NCBI GenBank assembly: GCA_001466705.2
Contig: LATX02000017.1
Span: 31,457 to 95,456, forward strand
DNA: 64,000 nucleotides
Source: Moniliophthora roreri
Taxonomy: Eukaryota; Basidiomycota; Agaricomycetes; Agaricales; Marasmiaceae
Direction: 5' to 3'
The position numbers and the translations under genes were made by a program. The notes under the pieces are model-generated. The model was given only the letters and a program-made list of their open reading frames with translations. It did not search any database and was not told where the DNA came from. The number at the start of each line of letters is the position of its first letter. Positions within the stretch are counted from its first letter, which is position 1. Below, piece after piece: positions 45,287 to 54,854 of this stretch.

Positions 45287-45294
45287 TATATAAG
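45287..45294 (+). promoter_or_regulatory. TATA box of alpha1 geneA
   Basis: TATATAAG, 62 bases before the ATG at 45356, followed by a CT-rich tract as in many fungal promoters. Confidence 0.65.
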
Positions 45295-45355
45295 GGTCTC
45301 CCTACTCAGGGTCACATAGTTTCTTTCTGTCCTTTTTCCCCCATCTCTTCTCTCT

Positions 45356-47820
45356 ATGGCTGGTGTGGCTCAAACTAAGCTTTCTAAGACTGTTCCCTCT
45401 ACTCAACCTGACCAGCCCACCACTATGGAAGTTTCTCCTGTCACTTATGCTATACTCAAAGTGTTATATCCTACTGGCACGAAGATCCTTGCCTCTTTCC
45501 AATAGTTCCAAAAGTCGCTCTCGGTGTTGGGGAATCCCACGTCTATCGTTTTGGGTGTCCAGCTTCGAGAGGAACTGATTGATTCTCTTGGAGAAAATTG
45601 GGTATGTTTCTTTATTATGTCCATTTCTTATTCGTAATGTCTCATCTCTTATCTAGGGTGCCTTTTGTCAACATTTGAAAGACTACTGGTGTCCCTTGCT
45701 CTACACTGAGCTGTTTTTAACCGTAGCCTCTGTCTTCGACACTTTTAAAGAGCAGTTTCTGACTATCGTCTGGCCTTCTCATATTATGGACCATCTTCCC
45801 GACGTCGAACAATGCAAGGCCTGGGAAGAAGAACAGGGCCTAGAAGTGAGTGTCCATCCTTGCTATCTGTTTCTTTTGTATTGTCTCTAATTTCCTTTCT
45901 TCTGCTAGGCTTTTCCCGAGCTGAAATTCCCTAGATCTCTGGAGGAGGTCTTGTCTGAGTATAGCATCGTCGTGACATTGTTCAAGAGCGTGCCCCTGCA
46001 GAATCCCTGCAAGGTTAGTTTTTCCTACATTTCCGTTTTCCTGCTGACTTTCCTTTTGTAGCGTCGCGTCTCTTCTCCTGGCAAGAATGCTGAAGCCGTA
46101 GCTACAGCCTCTAAAAAGGTTGGAATTCTATGCTCTGCTTATTCATTCAATATTAATTCTTTTCTATTTCAGACTAAGCACTCGGGCTCAACTAAACCCA
46201 AGCCTGCTCCCACTGATCCTCAACCAAAGGCTTCTTGGGTGACATCTTCCAAGACATCTCCTGATGAAACCATCGTCATCAAAGTAGAGAAGGGTGCCAC
46301 ACCTTCGGTACATCTTTTCTAAGTTCTTTCTTGATTTCCTTTTTAATTAATTATTCATTGTCAGGTTCCAATGTCTAACGTCAAGTGACCCCAGTCCTCT
46401 AAAGTTGCTGCCTCCTGCATCATTGTCTCTCCCCCTGTCCTCGACAAGGAGGACCCTCCAGTTGCGTCCACTTCTTCGAAAGGAAAGTCCAAGGCCACTC
46501 CTCCGGCTACTGATGAAGAAGATGAGCTCGATGCATCAAATGGATCTGAAGATGTGTACGACAGCATTAAAATTCCTGCTCTGGGTGTCCAAGGACGTAA
46601 ATTGACCGAAAAGACTGATTTTGCAGATCACATCCTGAAGTACTTTGGTTCAGCTCAGGCACTGCTTAATGCCCTCAGTAGGTTTTCCTCTCTTTTCCCT
46701 CCAGCTTTACTAATTTCTTTCTTCTTTTCTAGATTCTGTTGCCCAAGTTGCTGATGGCAGCGGGTCTTTGTCGCCATTGTCTATTTTTTCTTTGTTCAAC
46801 AACTGTGTTTCCTCCCGTAAGTCTCTTTTTCTAGCTTATCTCTTCATTTTTTCTTATAATTTGTTCTTTTCCAGCCTCGCAACAAGACCCTTACTCCTCT
46901 CTGCACTCGGTGCAAAGAATTGGGTCACCCTTGCCTATTTGATCACAATCCAGCTTCCTTCATAAAGTGCAATGGCTGTTGCAAAAGCGGTTCTCCTTGC
47001 TCTCATAATTGACTCTGGTTTGAATGGGTCAATGATTCTGCCAAGGAGCTGGATGTCACTCTTGGGTCTTGTTCAGATACATTTTAATTTCTTCTTTTAT
47101 CTTTGGTATTCTAATACTTTTCCTTTCCCAGGACTTATTTATCAGGCTTTGAGCATCTGTCGTGATATCGCGCTGTACACCTCTTTGCTCGAGACTCAAG
47201 CACGTCTGGATGAACAGCTTGTTGCCCTCAGCCACTTGATCAATGTCTCCCAGGATGCATTCAAGAAGCGTGTCGTTGATCCCCGCAAGATCCTTCAATC
47301 TCTCCTGTTCTTGGATCCGTCTTTTAGTACTTCCGATGCCCAAGTTGCCTTGCTCTGTGCCAGCTTTGGTTGGAGATCTTCAGATTTGTTACTTCGAGAC
47401 CCTCACGATCGTGGTTACGAGCTTTGCAAGGTCTCCCACTTTCCCGATTCTCCCTTCCACATCTTCGTCAAGAGCACCGATATCGACATCACCGGAAAAA
47501 AGGGGTCCAAATGGGAGATCAACAACGAGGACCTAGTGGTTCCTACAACAGCTCCTGACATTGCTACTACTGCCGAGGCCAGCGGGTCTATGATCTATGC
47601 TTCCGATGTTGACATCGTTGCTGAGAAGTCTGCTGCTGTGAGTAGCTCTACTCCTTCTCTCTTATCCTTAAGAGATTCACTCATTCCTATGTCATTCAGC
47701 CCTGTATCTAGCCTTCTGAGGGATGATTCTGACCAGTCGTCCAACATCTGGAGTCTCCCTTCAGTAAGTTCTTCTCTTTCTTTTTCTTATCTTTTATCTG
47801 ACTCTCCTTCCTAGGAGTAG
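45356..47820 (+). pseudogene. geneA of alpha1: multi-exon protein with double cysteine cluster
   Basis: ATG at 45356 (MAGVAQTKLSKTVPSTQ). Clear exons: 45356-45601, 45657-45845, 45909-46013, 46062-46118, 46173-46307, 46365 to about 46679, then the cysteine exon from 46875, a long exon from about 47132, and an end at 47812-47820. Introns are 48-63 nt with GT...AG. The protein has a helical N-terminal domain, a Ser/Lys/Pro-rich middle and an acidic patch (DEEDELDASNGSED). CTRCKELGHPC ... CNGCCKSGSPC follow, two CX2CX6C halves recalling a fungal zinc cluster. The last part has coiled-coil potential (LLETQARLDEQLVALSHL) and a conserved domain (FHIFVKSTDIDITGKKG). In-frame TAG (45503-45505), TGA in exon 6 and TGA after CSHN suggest decay. 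The phase at the cysteine exon is uncertain. It could be a DNA- or RNA-binding factor; this is inferred from the cysteines only. Confidence 0.75.
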
Positions 47821-48575
47821 CTTCTTGGTTGGCTGGTCCCCTTGACACAGCCAGAATTTTTATTTTCTTTACATATCATTGCTGCAGTATCCCCACATCG
47901 TCATTTCTTTGTATACTTAAGTCAATAGGTTGCTACACAATTGCTCACATAGAACCCTTTACTTTGTATATAATCCTTTGGACTTTGTGTTGGACTTTTT
48001 TTTTGTACTGCTTTTCAAATACCTGACAATGTCCTTCCTTATGGTTGGACTTTATCTTATCCTATGTGTGATCTTTTGCTTATGAGATTTCAACATACTT
48101 TGGTTAGTATATTACAAACTCCCGTACTTGAATGTATGTTTCTTTTGATCTGCGTCCCTAATTAGGAATCTCTTTTCCTTATTTAGGCACATGTGTACCA
48201 TTTCCGATCTTATTTATGAGCATCTAAACATGTGCTGCACCAGATGCCACAAAATGTGCCGCCACTGAGTGACCATAAGTGTCTCTCTCCCCCCAACTAA
48301 AAATGTCAATGTCCTTGTTGATCGGTCATCCTATTTAGTTACAGGGACAGTACACATTCAGCTTACTGCCTCATTACATTTCTCTTATCTGATCTCTTCT
48401 AAAGGACTTTTCTCAGATGTCCCTATTTCAAATAGGTGGCACTACACTGCTTTCTTGGAAGTAGGGTACTGGCATGTGTAAGTGTCTGTCGCTGTAGTAT
48501 AAAATGCGACCTCATTTGTACTGCACTCTCCAGTCCCACATTATTTCATACTCCTTTCTATCTGCTGTCTTCAAT
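47821..48575 (+). promoter_or_regulatory. geneA-geneB intergenic region with internal polypurine core, hairpin and TATA box
   Basis: Contains, on the plus strand, CTCTCCCCCCAACTAA (48285-48300) and the hairpin TCAATGTCCTTGTTGA (48306-48321), copies of the 3' polypurine and hairpin. TATAAAAT at 48498-48505 lies 71 bases before the geneB ATG. No coding frame supported. Confidence 0.7.
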
Positions 48576-49874
48576 ATGTCTTCGTCTTCTACTACCACTA
48601 ATGCTTCTAGTGAATGGACTGACTGTCCAGGGTGGCTTACCGATACACACACCATTTATGACCATTGCAGAGAGAGTGCTGTGAAGCCTCTGCTTTGTCT
48701 CAGGCAGGCTGCCACCACTCAGATGTGCGAACAGTTGGTACGCATACTCTGGTACTTCTTCATTTTCTTGTAAAAACTCATAGATAGGGTTCCAAGCACA
48801 AACCGCTGAACTTTAGGCACGTCGCTCATTCTGATGAAGCCTACACTTTGTACAGCAAGGCTATCGATCTTATCAAGAAGCTCATCAAGCTTCCTGGTGT
48901 CAAGGAACCCTTCCAACTGAGTGCCATCACTCATTTCTTGGTCGAAATGGACACTGTTTGGGCTGCCAACAAAGCTTGTGGTAGCTGCAGTATGTCTATA
49001 TCTCTTTCTTATGTAAATTATTTCTTATCTAAGTCTTTTCGCAGGGAGCAAGAAAAGCAGTAAGGTTGTTGAAGATGGCTCTGATAACGATGAAGTCGTT
49101 GTTCTTACTATGCCATCCGAAGATACCAAGAGCTTCTTTACTATGTTTTGCTTTGTTGCTGTCTAACATATCTCTTCTCCAAGATGGCCAATGCTCAGAA
49201 AGGCCTCACTGCTTCTATGCATGCTCCAAAGCCTGGAACATCTGACACCGTTAAGTCCCTTTGTTTTACCAAGGAGAAGAAGACAGTTCATCTATGCTCC
49301 TTTCTATCTTGGTATCATACTCATCTTATTTCTATAGCCCAAGGAAAAGAAGGACCATCTCATCACAGTACATCTTTTCTTTTCTATGTTCTAAATTGAA
49401 ACGTTCATTTCCTTTATTAGTCCTCTTCTATCAATGCTGAGCTCAGCAAAGGTTCCAAGCATCCTCGTCTGGAGCACCCTATTGCTGACTTGCATGAAGA
49501 GTCCCCAGGTTCATTTATAATATCCATGCATTCTTTATTTAGCACTAAATCATTCTTTCTAAGAGGAACATAACCTTCAGGTTGCTGGCGCTGACTCCGT
49601 CCTCAGACATACTGCTCTAGTTCCATTCATGGACTTAGAGAAGATGTTGACTGATGTCCTTTTGTCAGTTTCCAACTTCCTTCGTCACGAGATGTCTACC
49701 CTTGAACACAACATTCATTTCTTCTCCTCCCAGTACGAGCTCACCTGCAAACAATTCAAAGAAGCCAGTTGGATCCGGCTTTCCCAGTTGGAGTTGGCTG
49801 ATGCGGAGGTTGTCCCTAGCCCTCAAGAGACTGTGGCTGGGCCTTCTAATGCCACTTCTCAGCTGGCTGAATGA
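48576..49874 (+). pseudogene. geneB of alpha1 (spliced, opposite strand to pol)
   Basis: ATG at 48576 (MSSSSTTTNASSEWTDCPGW). Exon 1 ends at GTACGC; exon 2 (KHKPLNFRHVAHSDEAYTLY ... ITHFLVEMDTVWAANK) ends near 48990 with GTATGT; exon 3 has an acidic segment (VVEDGSDNDEVVVL). A MANAQKGLTASMHAPK exon and a short SSINAELSKGSK exon follow. The last exon (about 49570-49874) holds FMDLEKMLTDVLLSVSNFL, STLEHNIHFFSSQYE and a Pro/Ser tail ending TGA. Every exon has a counterpart in beta1 and beta2 in the same order, though the sequences are far apart. Function unknown. I saw no disabling stop in exons 1, 2 and last, so this copy may be intact; listed as pseudogene because exon junctions near 49140-49200 are unclear. 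Confidence 0.72.
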
Positions 49875-50228
49875 AGTGCTCTTGTCTTTCGTCCCTATCG
49901 TTCGCCATTACTGCCAAGCTTATGCTCATCGTATGTGTGAGATGTTCTGGGGTCGATACAGTAGACTTCCTTCCTCTGTTCGCCTTCTGTCTTTACAATG
50001 TTCCCTTCATTTATATAGCCTTTCATTACGGACTAATCTAAAGCGCTGCATTGTATACCACCTAATAGTGTCTCTGATGTCCAGTATATACTCATAAATG
50101 TCTGGATATCTCTTTTCTATTGGTTTGTGTTACTTATCTAAGTCGACTTCTGGACTTTTCTAGGTGGCGCATATAGCCACTAATAATCAGTTTGAATTCT
50201 CTTTTCTATAATATCATTACTTATGGCC
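49875..50228. other. spacer between geneB and tRNA-like array
   Basis: About 350 bases with no supported coding frame or RNA; presumed 3' region of geneB. Confidence 0.5.
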
Positions 50229-50259
50229 AAAAAGCCATATCGATTCGACTTTGGCAATG

Positions 50260-50343
50260 TGCCTGTCTAGGATTTGAACCCAGTGCCGTTGTGCTATTTC
50301 CTCTCTATGTCTTGTTGACATATCCATTGCGTCATTCCAGGCA
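50260..50343 (-). ncRNA. tRNA-like unit 1 (decayed)
   Basis: 84 nt on the minus strand. Acceptor ends TGCCTGG/ACAGGCA pair at 6 of 7 positions, D-stem TGAC/GTCA with a GG-containing loop, T-arm CTGGG TTCAAAT CCTAG (B-box GGTTCAAATCC). The anticodon arm is not recognisable. A T5 run lies 26-30 nt downstream (50233-50229), suitable as Pol III terminator. Confidence 0.5.
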
Positions 50344-50469
50344 TGGTCCTATATCTGATTACCACACATTTACTACTTATCCTGTTGTCTTTTCTTTGCT
50401 TGTATTTAACTTTATAAGCCCTTATACATTATCTATCTTCTCAAAAATAAACTTTGTTACTAGGTATTC

Positions 50470-50564
50470 GTCCGGAGTGGGGCTCGAACCTACAACAGCC
50501 AGATGGCAAACACAGGCCTTATGTATCTATCCATCCCACTCTTATCCAGTTGAGCTATCCAGGC
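50470..50564 (-). ncRNA. tRNA-like unit 2
   Basis: 95 nt. Acceptor GCCTGGA with TCCGGAC (one C-A mismatch), A-box TAGCTCAACTGG, D-stem GCTC/GAGT, B-box GGTTCGAGCCC, T-stem with one A-C mismatch. A GATGG/CCATC stem encloses 24 nt that could be an anticodon loop plus a short intron. T5 at 50447-50443, 22 nt downstream. Both mismatches are explained by single G-to-A changes. Confidence 0.6.
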
Positions 50565-50676
50565 GATACCTCTCTTAATCCAGGTATGTATCATATTCTA
50601 TTCTAACTAGATGTCTCATATTTTATCTCTTATTTCCAATCTTCAAAAATTTGACTTATAATTTTATTCCTGACTT

Positions 50677-50775
50677 GTCCAGAGCGAGATTCGAACTCAC
50701 AACCTTATTAGCGGATCCATGTTTATGCCAAAAGCACCTATCCATCTACACTCTATCCATTTGAGCTATCCGGGC
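50677..50775 (-). ncRNA. tRNA-like unit 3 (5' part resembles tRNA-Lys)
   Basis: 99 nt starting GCCCGGATAGCTCA, the usual start of eukaryotic tRNA-Lys, with CTTTTGG further in that could present a UUU anticodon. D-stem GCTC/GAGT, B-box AGTTCGAATCT, acceptor partner TCTGGAC with one mismatch. Longer than a normal tRNA by about 25 nt in the anticodon region. T5 at 50649-50645. It begins 33 nt after the pol stop. Confidence 0.6.
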
Positions 50776-50808
50776 GGTATATGCCTTATTCATAGTACAG
50801 ATCTCCTC

Positions 50809-52191
50809 CTAGTATTCCGGACTTGTGCTTTTCTGACGACCATCCATCTTTTTCGATCTAGTCTTTCTCTTATTTTCTATTTCTTCGTCAGTCTCTTCAT
50901 TTTCCAAACTAGATAGTTCATCTTCTTCCATTACCTCATCTACTTCTTCTTTTCCCAGTGGTGGCCTTCGCATTTTAGGCACTTTAGTGAATGCAAAGTC
51001 TTCACCATCATACTGACTTGCATCCTTGGTCTCAAGCATCTTTTCTAGTTGCTCTTTTGACAAGTCAATCAAATCATGTATATTCTCTGGGAGTTCAATA
51101 GGTTCATAGCGAGCATGGTGTGGTAAGACTCTGAAAGCCACTACCTTTTCTTTCTTTACAGCTCCATTCATATCTGCCAAAATGTATAATCTCTCTTTGG
51201 TCCTTTTGATTACTATCATTGGTCCCAAGTATCTAGGGTACATTTTGCGATCCAATTCCTTTTCTATGGCCATGTTACGCATCTGTACAAGTGTACCAGG
51301 CTTAAAATCATAGTCCTTTATCTTGTTTATGAATTCTTGCTCAAACTGTCTTAAGTTTTGCTGCTTTATTTTATCTACTTTCTCCATCATTTCCTGGACA
51401 TGAGTATGATGCTTTGCCAAGGCTAAGGCACAATACCCAATTAATTCCTCATCTGTAAGAATTCTATCCGGAGTGTGCACCAGCCAGGTAGATTCAACAA
51501 TGTCCAAGGGCAGTATAGGTTCCACTCTGGTTACTAAAAAGTATGGAGAGCACCCAAACCCTCATCTTACCATAGCTCTATCTGCCCACAGTACTGGTTT
51601 TAAATACCAATACCACCTTTTTAAGTCTCCGCTGGTAGCCTTTACTAGTGCTTGTCTAATATCAAAGTGGGCACGTTCAATTTTACTGTTCACTTGTGAA
51701 TTATAAGGTGATATCTTTATATGTTCAATCCCGTATTTAGCCTTTAGCCATTTCATTACTAATTCTAGCTGTGGCACATTATCAGTTATGATCTCTTCGG
51801 AAGGTCTCTAGCGACATATAATATCCTCGAAAAGCCATTCTCCAATTGATCTAGCTTTTTCGTCTCTCAATGCTCGAGCTTCCAACCAATTAGATAAGGC
51901 ATCTCTCGCATGTGCCACATTCTTGCACCCATTACTAGCTGGTGACACTTTGAAGATGTCAATATATATCTTCTGAAAGAGGGAAGGTGTATGTGTTCGC
52001 ATTGGTGGTACCTTAATTAGGTTTAATAGCCTATCTTGACATGCTTGACATGATTTCATGAACCATTGCACATCATTTTCTAGCTCAGGCCACCAGAATC
52101 TCTTCTTTAAGAGACTTTCCATAGCATACATGCCTTTATGCCCCACGTAATCATGTGTAGCAGTTATCATCTACATTCTCTTTTCTTTTGG
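50809..52191 (-). pseudogene. alpha1 integrase
   Basis: Continuous frame with the RT. Zinc finger HDYVGHKG ... CQACQ, core D (YIDIFKV), D (IITDNVPQ), E (NSKIERAHFD), then the WADRA region, TRVEPILPLDIVES, an SH3-like part (FKPGTLVQMRN) and a basic end (KRKTRSKKMDGRQK). DDE is intact. Stops: TAG before MITATHDY (W in beta1), TAG after IICR (W in beta1 and beta2), TGA after AMVR. It ends at 50809. Confidence 0.87.
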
Positions 52192-53615
52192 TACAACCAA
52201 TCGATGCTGGCCTTCCAGATTTTCATTTCTTCTATATAATCTACCATCCCTGTCTACAAAGAATTTGGGCAACTGCTTTTCCAGAAACTTGCGATCAGAT
52301 TGCTCAAGATTTGCACTTTCTTGCCAATCCTCATCAGCTAACCACTTCTTTAAATCGTCCAAGCGGTCGTCTAAATTCTTAGCGAAGTCACTCCTATCTT
52401 TCTTCTTGTAAGGATGATCGTCATTCCATTCTTCAGTAAGTCGAGGAGGGAATACTTTTAGTTGCACGAACATGTCAACTCTTTCTATCCCTCTTGACTT
52501 CAGTATATTTACCCTAACATCTTCATCAACCTTCGCTTCTAGCCAAGCCTCATGAAGCTCGTCTTTGAAGTCTTCGACGCATTTAGCTAGTTCAAATAGG
52601 TATCCTCCATGATTATCAATGTCATCTTTAAAGTTCTCAAATGGATACGGTTCTTTGAGCACACCATCGCCCATCCGGAACCTTATTAATTCTCTGTTGT
52701 CATCATCTAGGTAGTCTTCTTCATTTATAGGTGGTCTTTTGGTCATAGCTCCCCCATTTGGAGGTCTAGATAGACCATCTGGGCCATGAATGACTCCTTT
52801 TACATGTACTACTTTGAGATGATACTTTCTGATGGCTTCGATCCATCTGTTTATAGTTGCGTTTGGTCCAGCACTAGGATAATCTAACATCCCTTTTATG
52901 TAGCTAGCATCTGTTTCTATAATCAAATCCCTACATCCATAGGTAGTGTAATAGGTTGCTTCCAAAGCCGTTTTGAGTCCAAACAATTCCCTCTTAGGTC
53001 GGGAGAATTGCGCTTCACGCTCATTCAAGCCTATTGATCCAAATAAGTTAAAGTATTTCTTTTTTGGGTTTTCTGAATTGACTTGATACAAGTAGAAGCC
53101 GACTGCTTGCCACAAAGTATCAACAGCCAATATTAATGGCTTATGATAGTCTACAGGTCTTAGACAGAGTGCGGTATGAATTGCTTCTTGCAGTTCCCAT
53201 ACTGCTTGCTTCTCTTCGTCCCCCATATGAAAGATCGCTTTCACACCGGATATCTTATTTAAGGGCCTTGTAATTTTCACATAGTCCTTGATAAAAATCC
53301 TTAGCTGTATAGCTGTTCCTAGCAACGATTTTATATCACTTTTTCCTTTGAAGGATTCTGGATCCCAATCTAATACTACTTTAGCAAACTTTTCATTCAC
53401 TTCATGTCCTTCCAGACCTACTTGATATCCAAGTACTACTCCCCATTCAATACAGAGGAATGCTTTTGGTCCAGAAAAAGTCCCGCCGACATATTTAAGT
53501 CATTGGCATAGCTGATTCATGTTATTTAGGTGTTCCCATACGAATCTCCATATTCCATGATTCTCTGGTATCGTTTCAAAGCTTCCATCTGGTTGCTTGT
53601 ATTGTGAAGGAGGTC
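52192..53615 (-). pseudogene. alpha1 RT C-terminal part, RNase H and spacer
   Basis: After the YVDD box, thumb/connection (VVLDWDPESFKGKSDIKSLL, FIKDYVKITRPLNKI) and RNase H (LILAVDTLWQAVGFYLY, RELFGLK, IIETDASYIKGML, GPDGLSRPP) in 409 open codons, then the spacer domain (LPKFFVDRDGRLYRRNENLE). One TGA upstream (about 53498). RNase H acidic residues are present. Confidence 0.86.
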
Positions 53616-54854
53616 CTCAACAGGATACATCATCAACATATGGCATAGTTACATGTGGGATCTCCTCTCTGAAGATATAGCATACATCATTATGGAAGAT
53701 CAGTACTGAATTGGTCTATCCCATAGGTAATTTTACTAACCTATGTGGTCCGAATGGTGTTTGAAAGGTATTCAAGTCTCTTGACTCCTCATCTATTAGT
53801 CTCTCATCGTATCCAACCCATATATCCAGTAACCCAAGACAAGTGCGTCCAGCAAAGTGATTTGCTACTTCTGCAGTTGCAGGAGGCACACCAGAATACT
53901 GAATTGTCACTCTGTTTAATGGTTCTAAACTGTGTACAAGCCAAAGGCTCTTTCCATCTTTCTTTAAGACACAGAACCATTTAGATCTATAGGATGAGCT
54001 GGAGGGTTCACATACTCCTGCATCAATCTTATCTTTGATGATTTTGCAAATTTCTGCATATATGCCAGGCAGAATAGGAATATTCCTTTCTACCCAAGGC
54101 ACATGAGGCAAAACTGGAAACTTTACAGGAGGAAAGAAGTCGGTTCGAAAATTACCTCCTTCTGATGGTTCCCAAGTGAATGCTTTTTCCTGTAGTTTCA
54201 TTAGTTCATGTATAAGCTTTCTCTCTTCAGGCCATAAGAATCCTTCTGGATGATTCTTATCTATGATGCCTTTTCTTTCTTGGTTATATCTTTCACTGTC
54301 TACAAAATCTGATGGGTTTGTAGGCAATTCCAGCATGTCTTCCAAAGGATCTCCAGTTATCATTCTTTGTACATGAAACTCTTGCAGAAGAGTCGCTTTA
54401 ACTGGTTTCACTTTTAATGCTACGGGTTTATATTTCCCAAAGACTGATTGACTGTCTTTAATAGCTTCATCTCTTGATTGTTGTACGTCAAACAACATTA
54501 CATTCGGTATAGAATCCGAGTTGGTCCATTGATACTCTTTTCTAATTCCTGTATATACAGAATGATTTGCCAATATGCTATTTGCTTGTTGTAGTAGGCA
54601 TTGTGCATCCCTATCATCATATTTTATAATGCAAGTGCTCATGAAAGTATTGATTTTCTTTTCTATGTGCTTATGAAACTCGGCATTGTACTTGCCACTT
54701 GCAGGTACAGTTCTGCAAATTCCGTTTGCGTAAAAATCTTTTCTAAGGGTATATTGTATGCACGTATGCATAGGTTTTTGTTGTCATCCATTTCTATGAT
54801 TACTGCAACCTCTCACTGTTCTTTCAACAGTTCCTCGAGGTTGCCTGAAAATTT
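53616..54854 (-). pseudogene. alpha1 reverse transcriptase
   Basis: The -1 frame starts at the slippery site (NLEELLKEQ) and runs through VFGKYKPVALKVKPVKATLL, FLWPEERKLIHELMKLQEK, PVLPHVPWVERNIPILPG, KDKIDAGVCEPS and LLDIWVGYDERL to the catalytic PYVDDVS (about 53630-53650), which is intact. Nonsense codons: TGA near 54810, TAG after KLPMG (53716, W in the family) and TGA just after the YVDD box. There is no frameshift along 1300 codons of RT to integrase, so decay is by point mutation only. Confidence 0.87.

Noticed and set aside
50460..50567. Genuine functional host tRNA gene
   Set aside because: Acceptor and T-stem mismatches and an overlong anticodon region argue for a tRNA-derived or decayed unit; kept as tRNA-like ncRNA.
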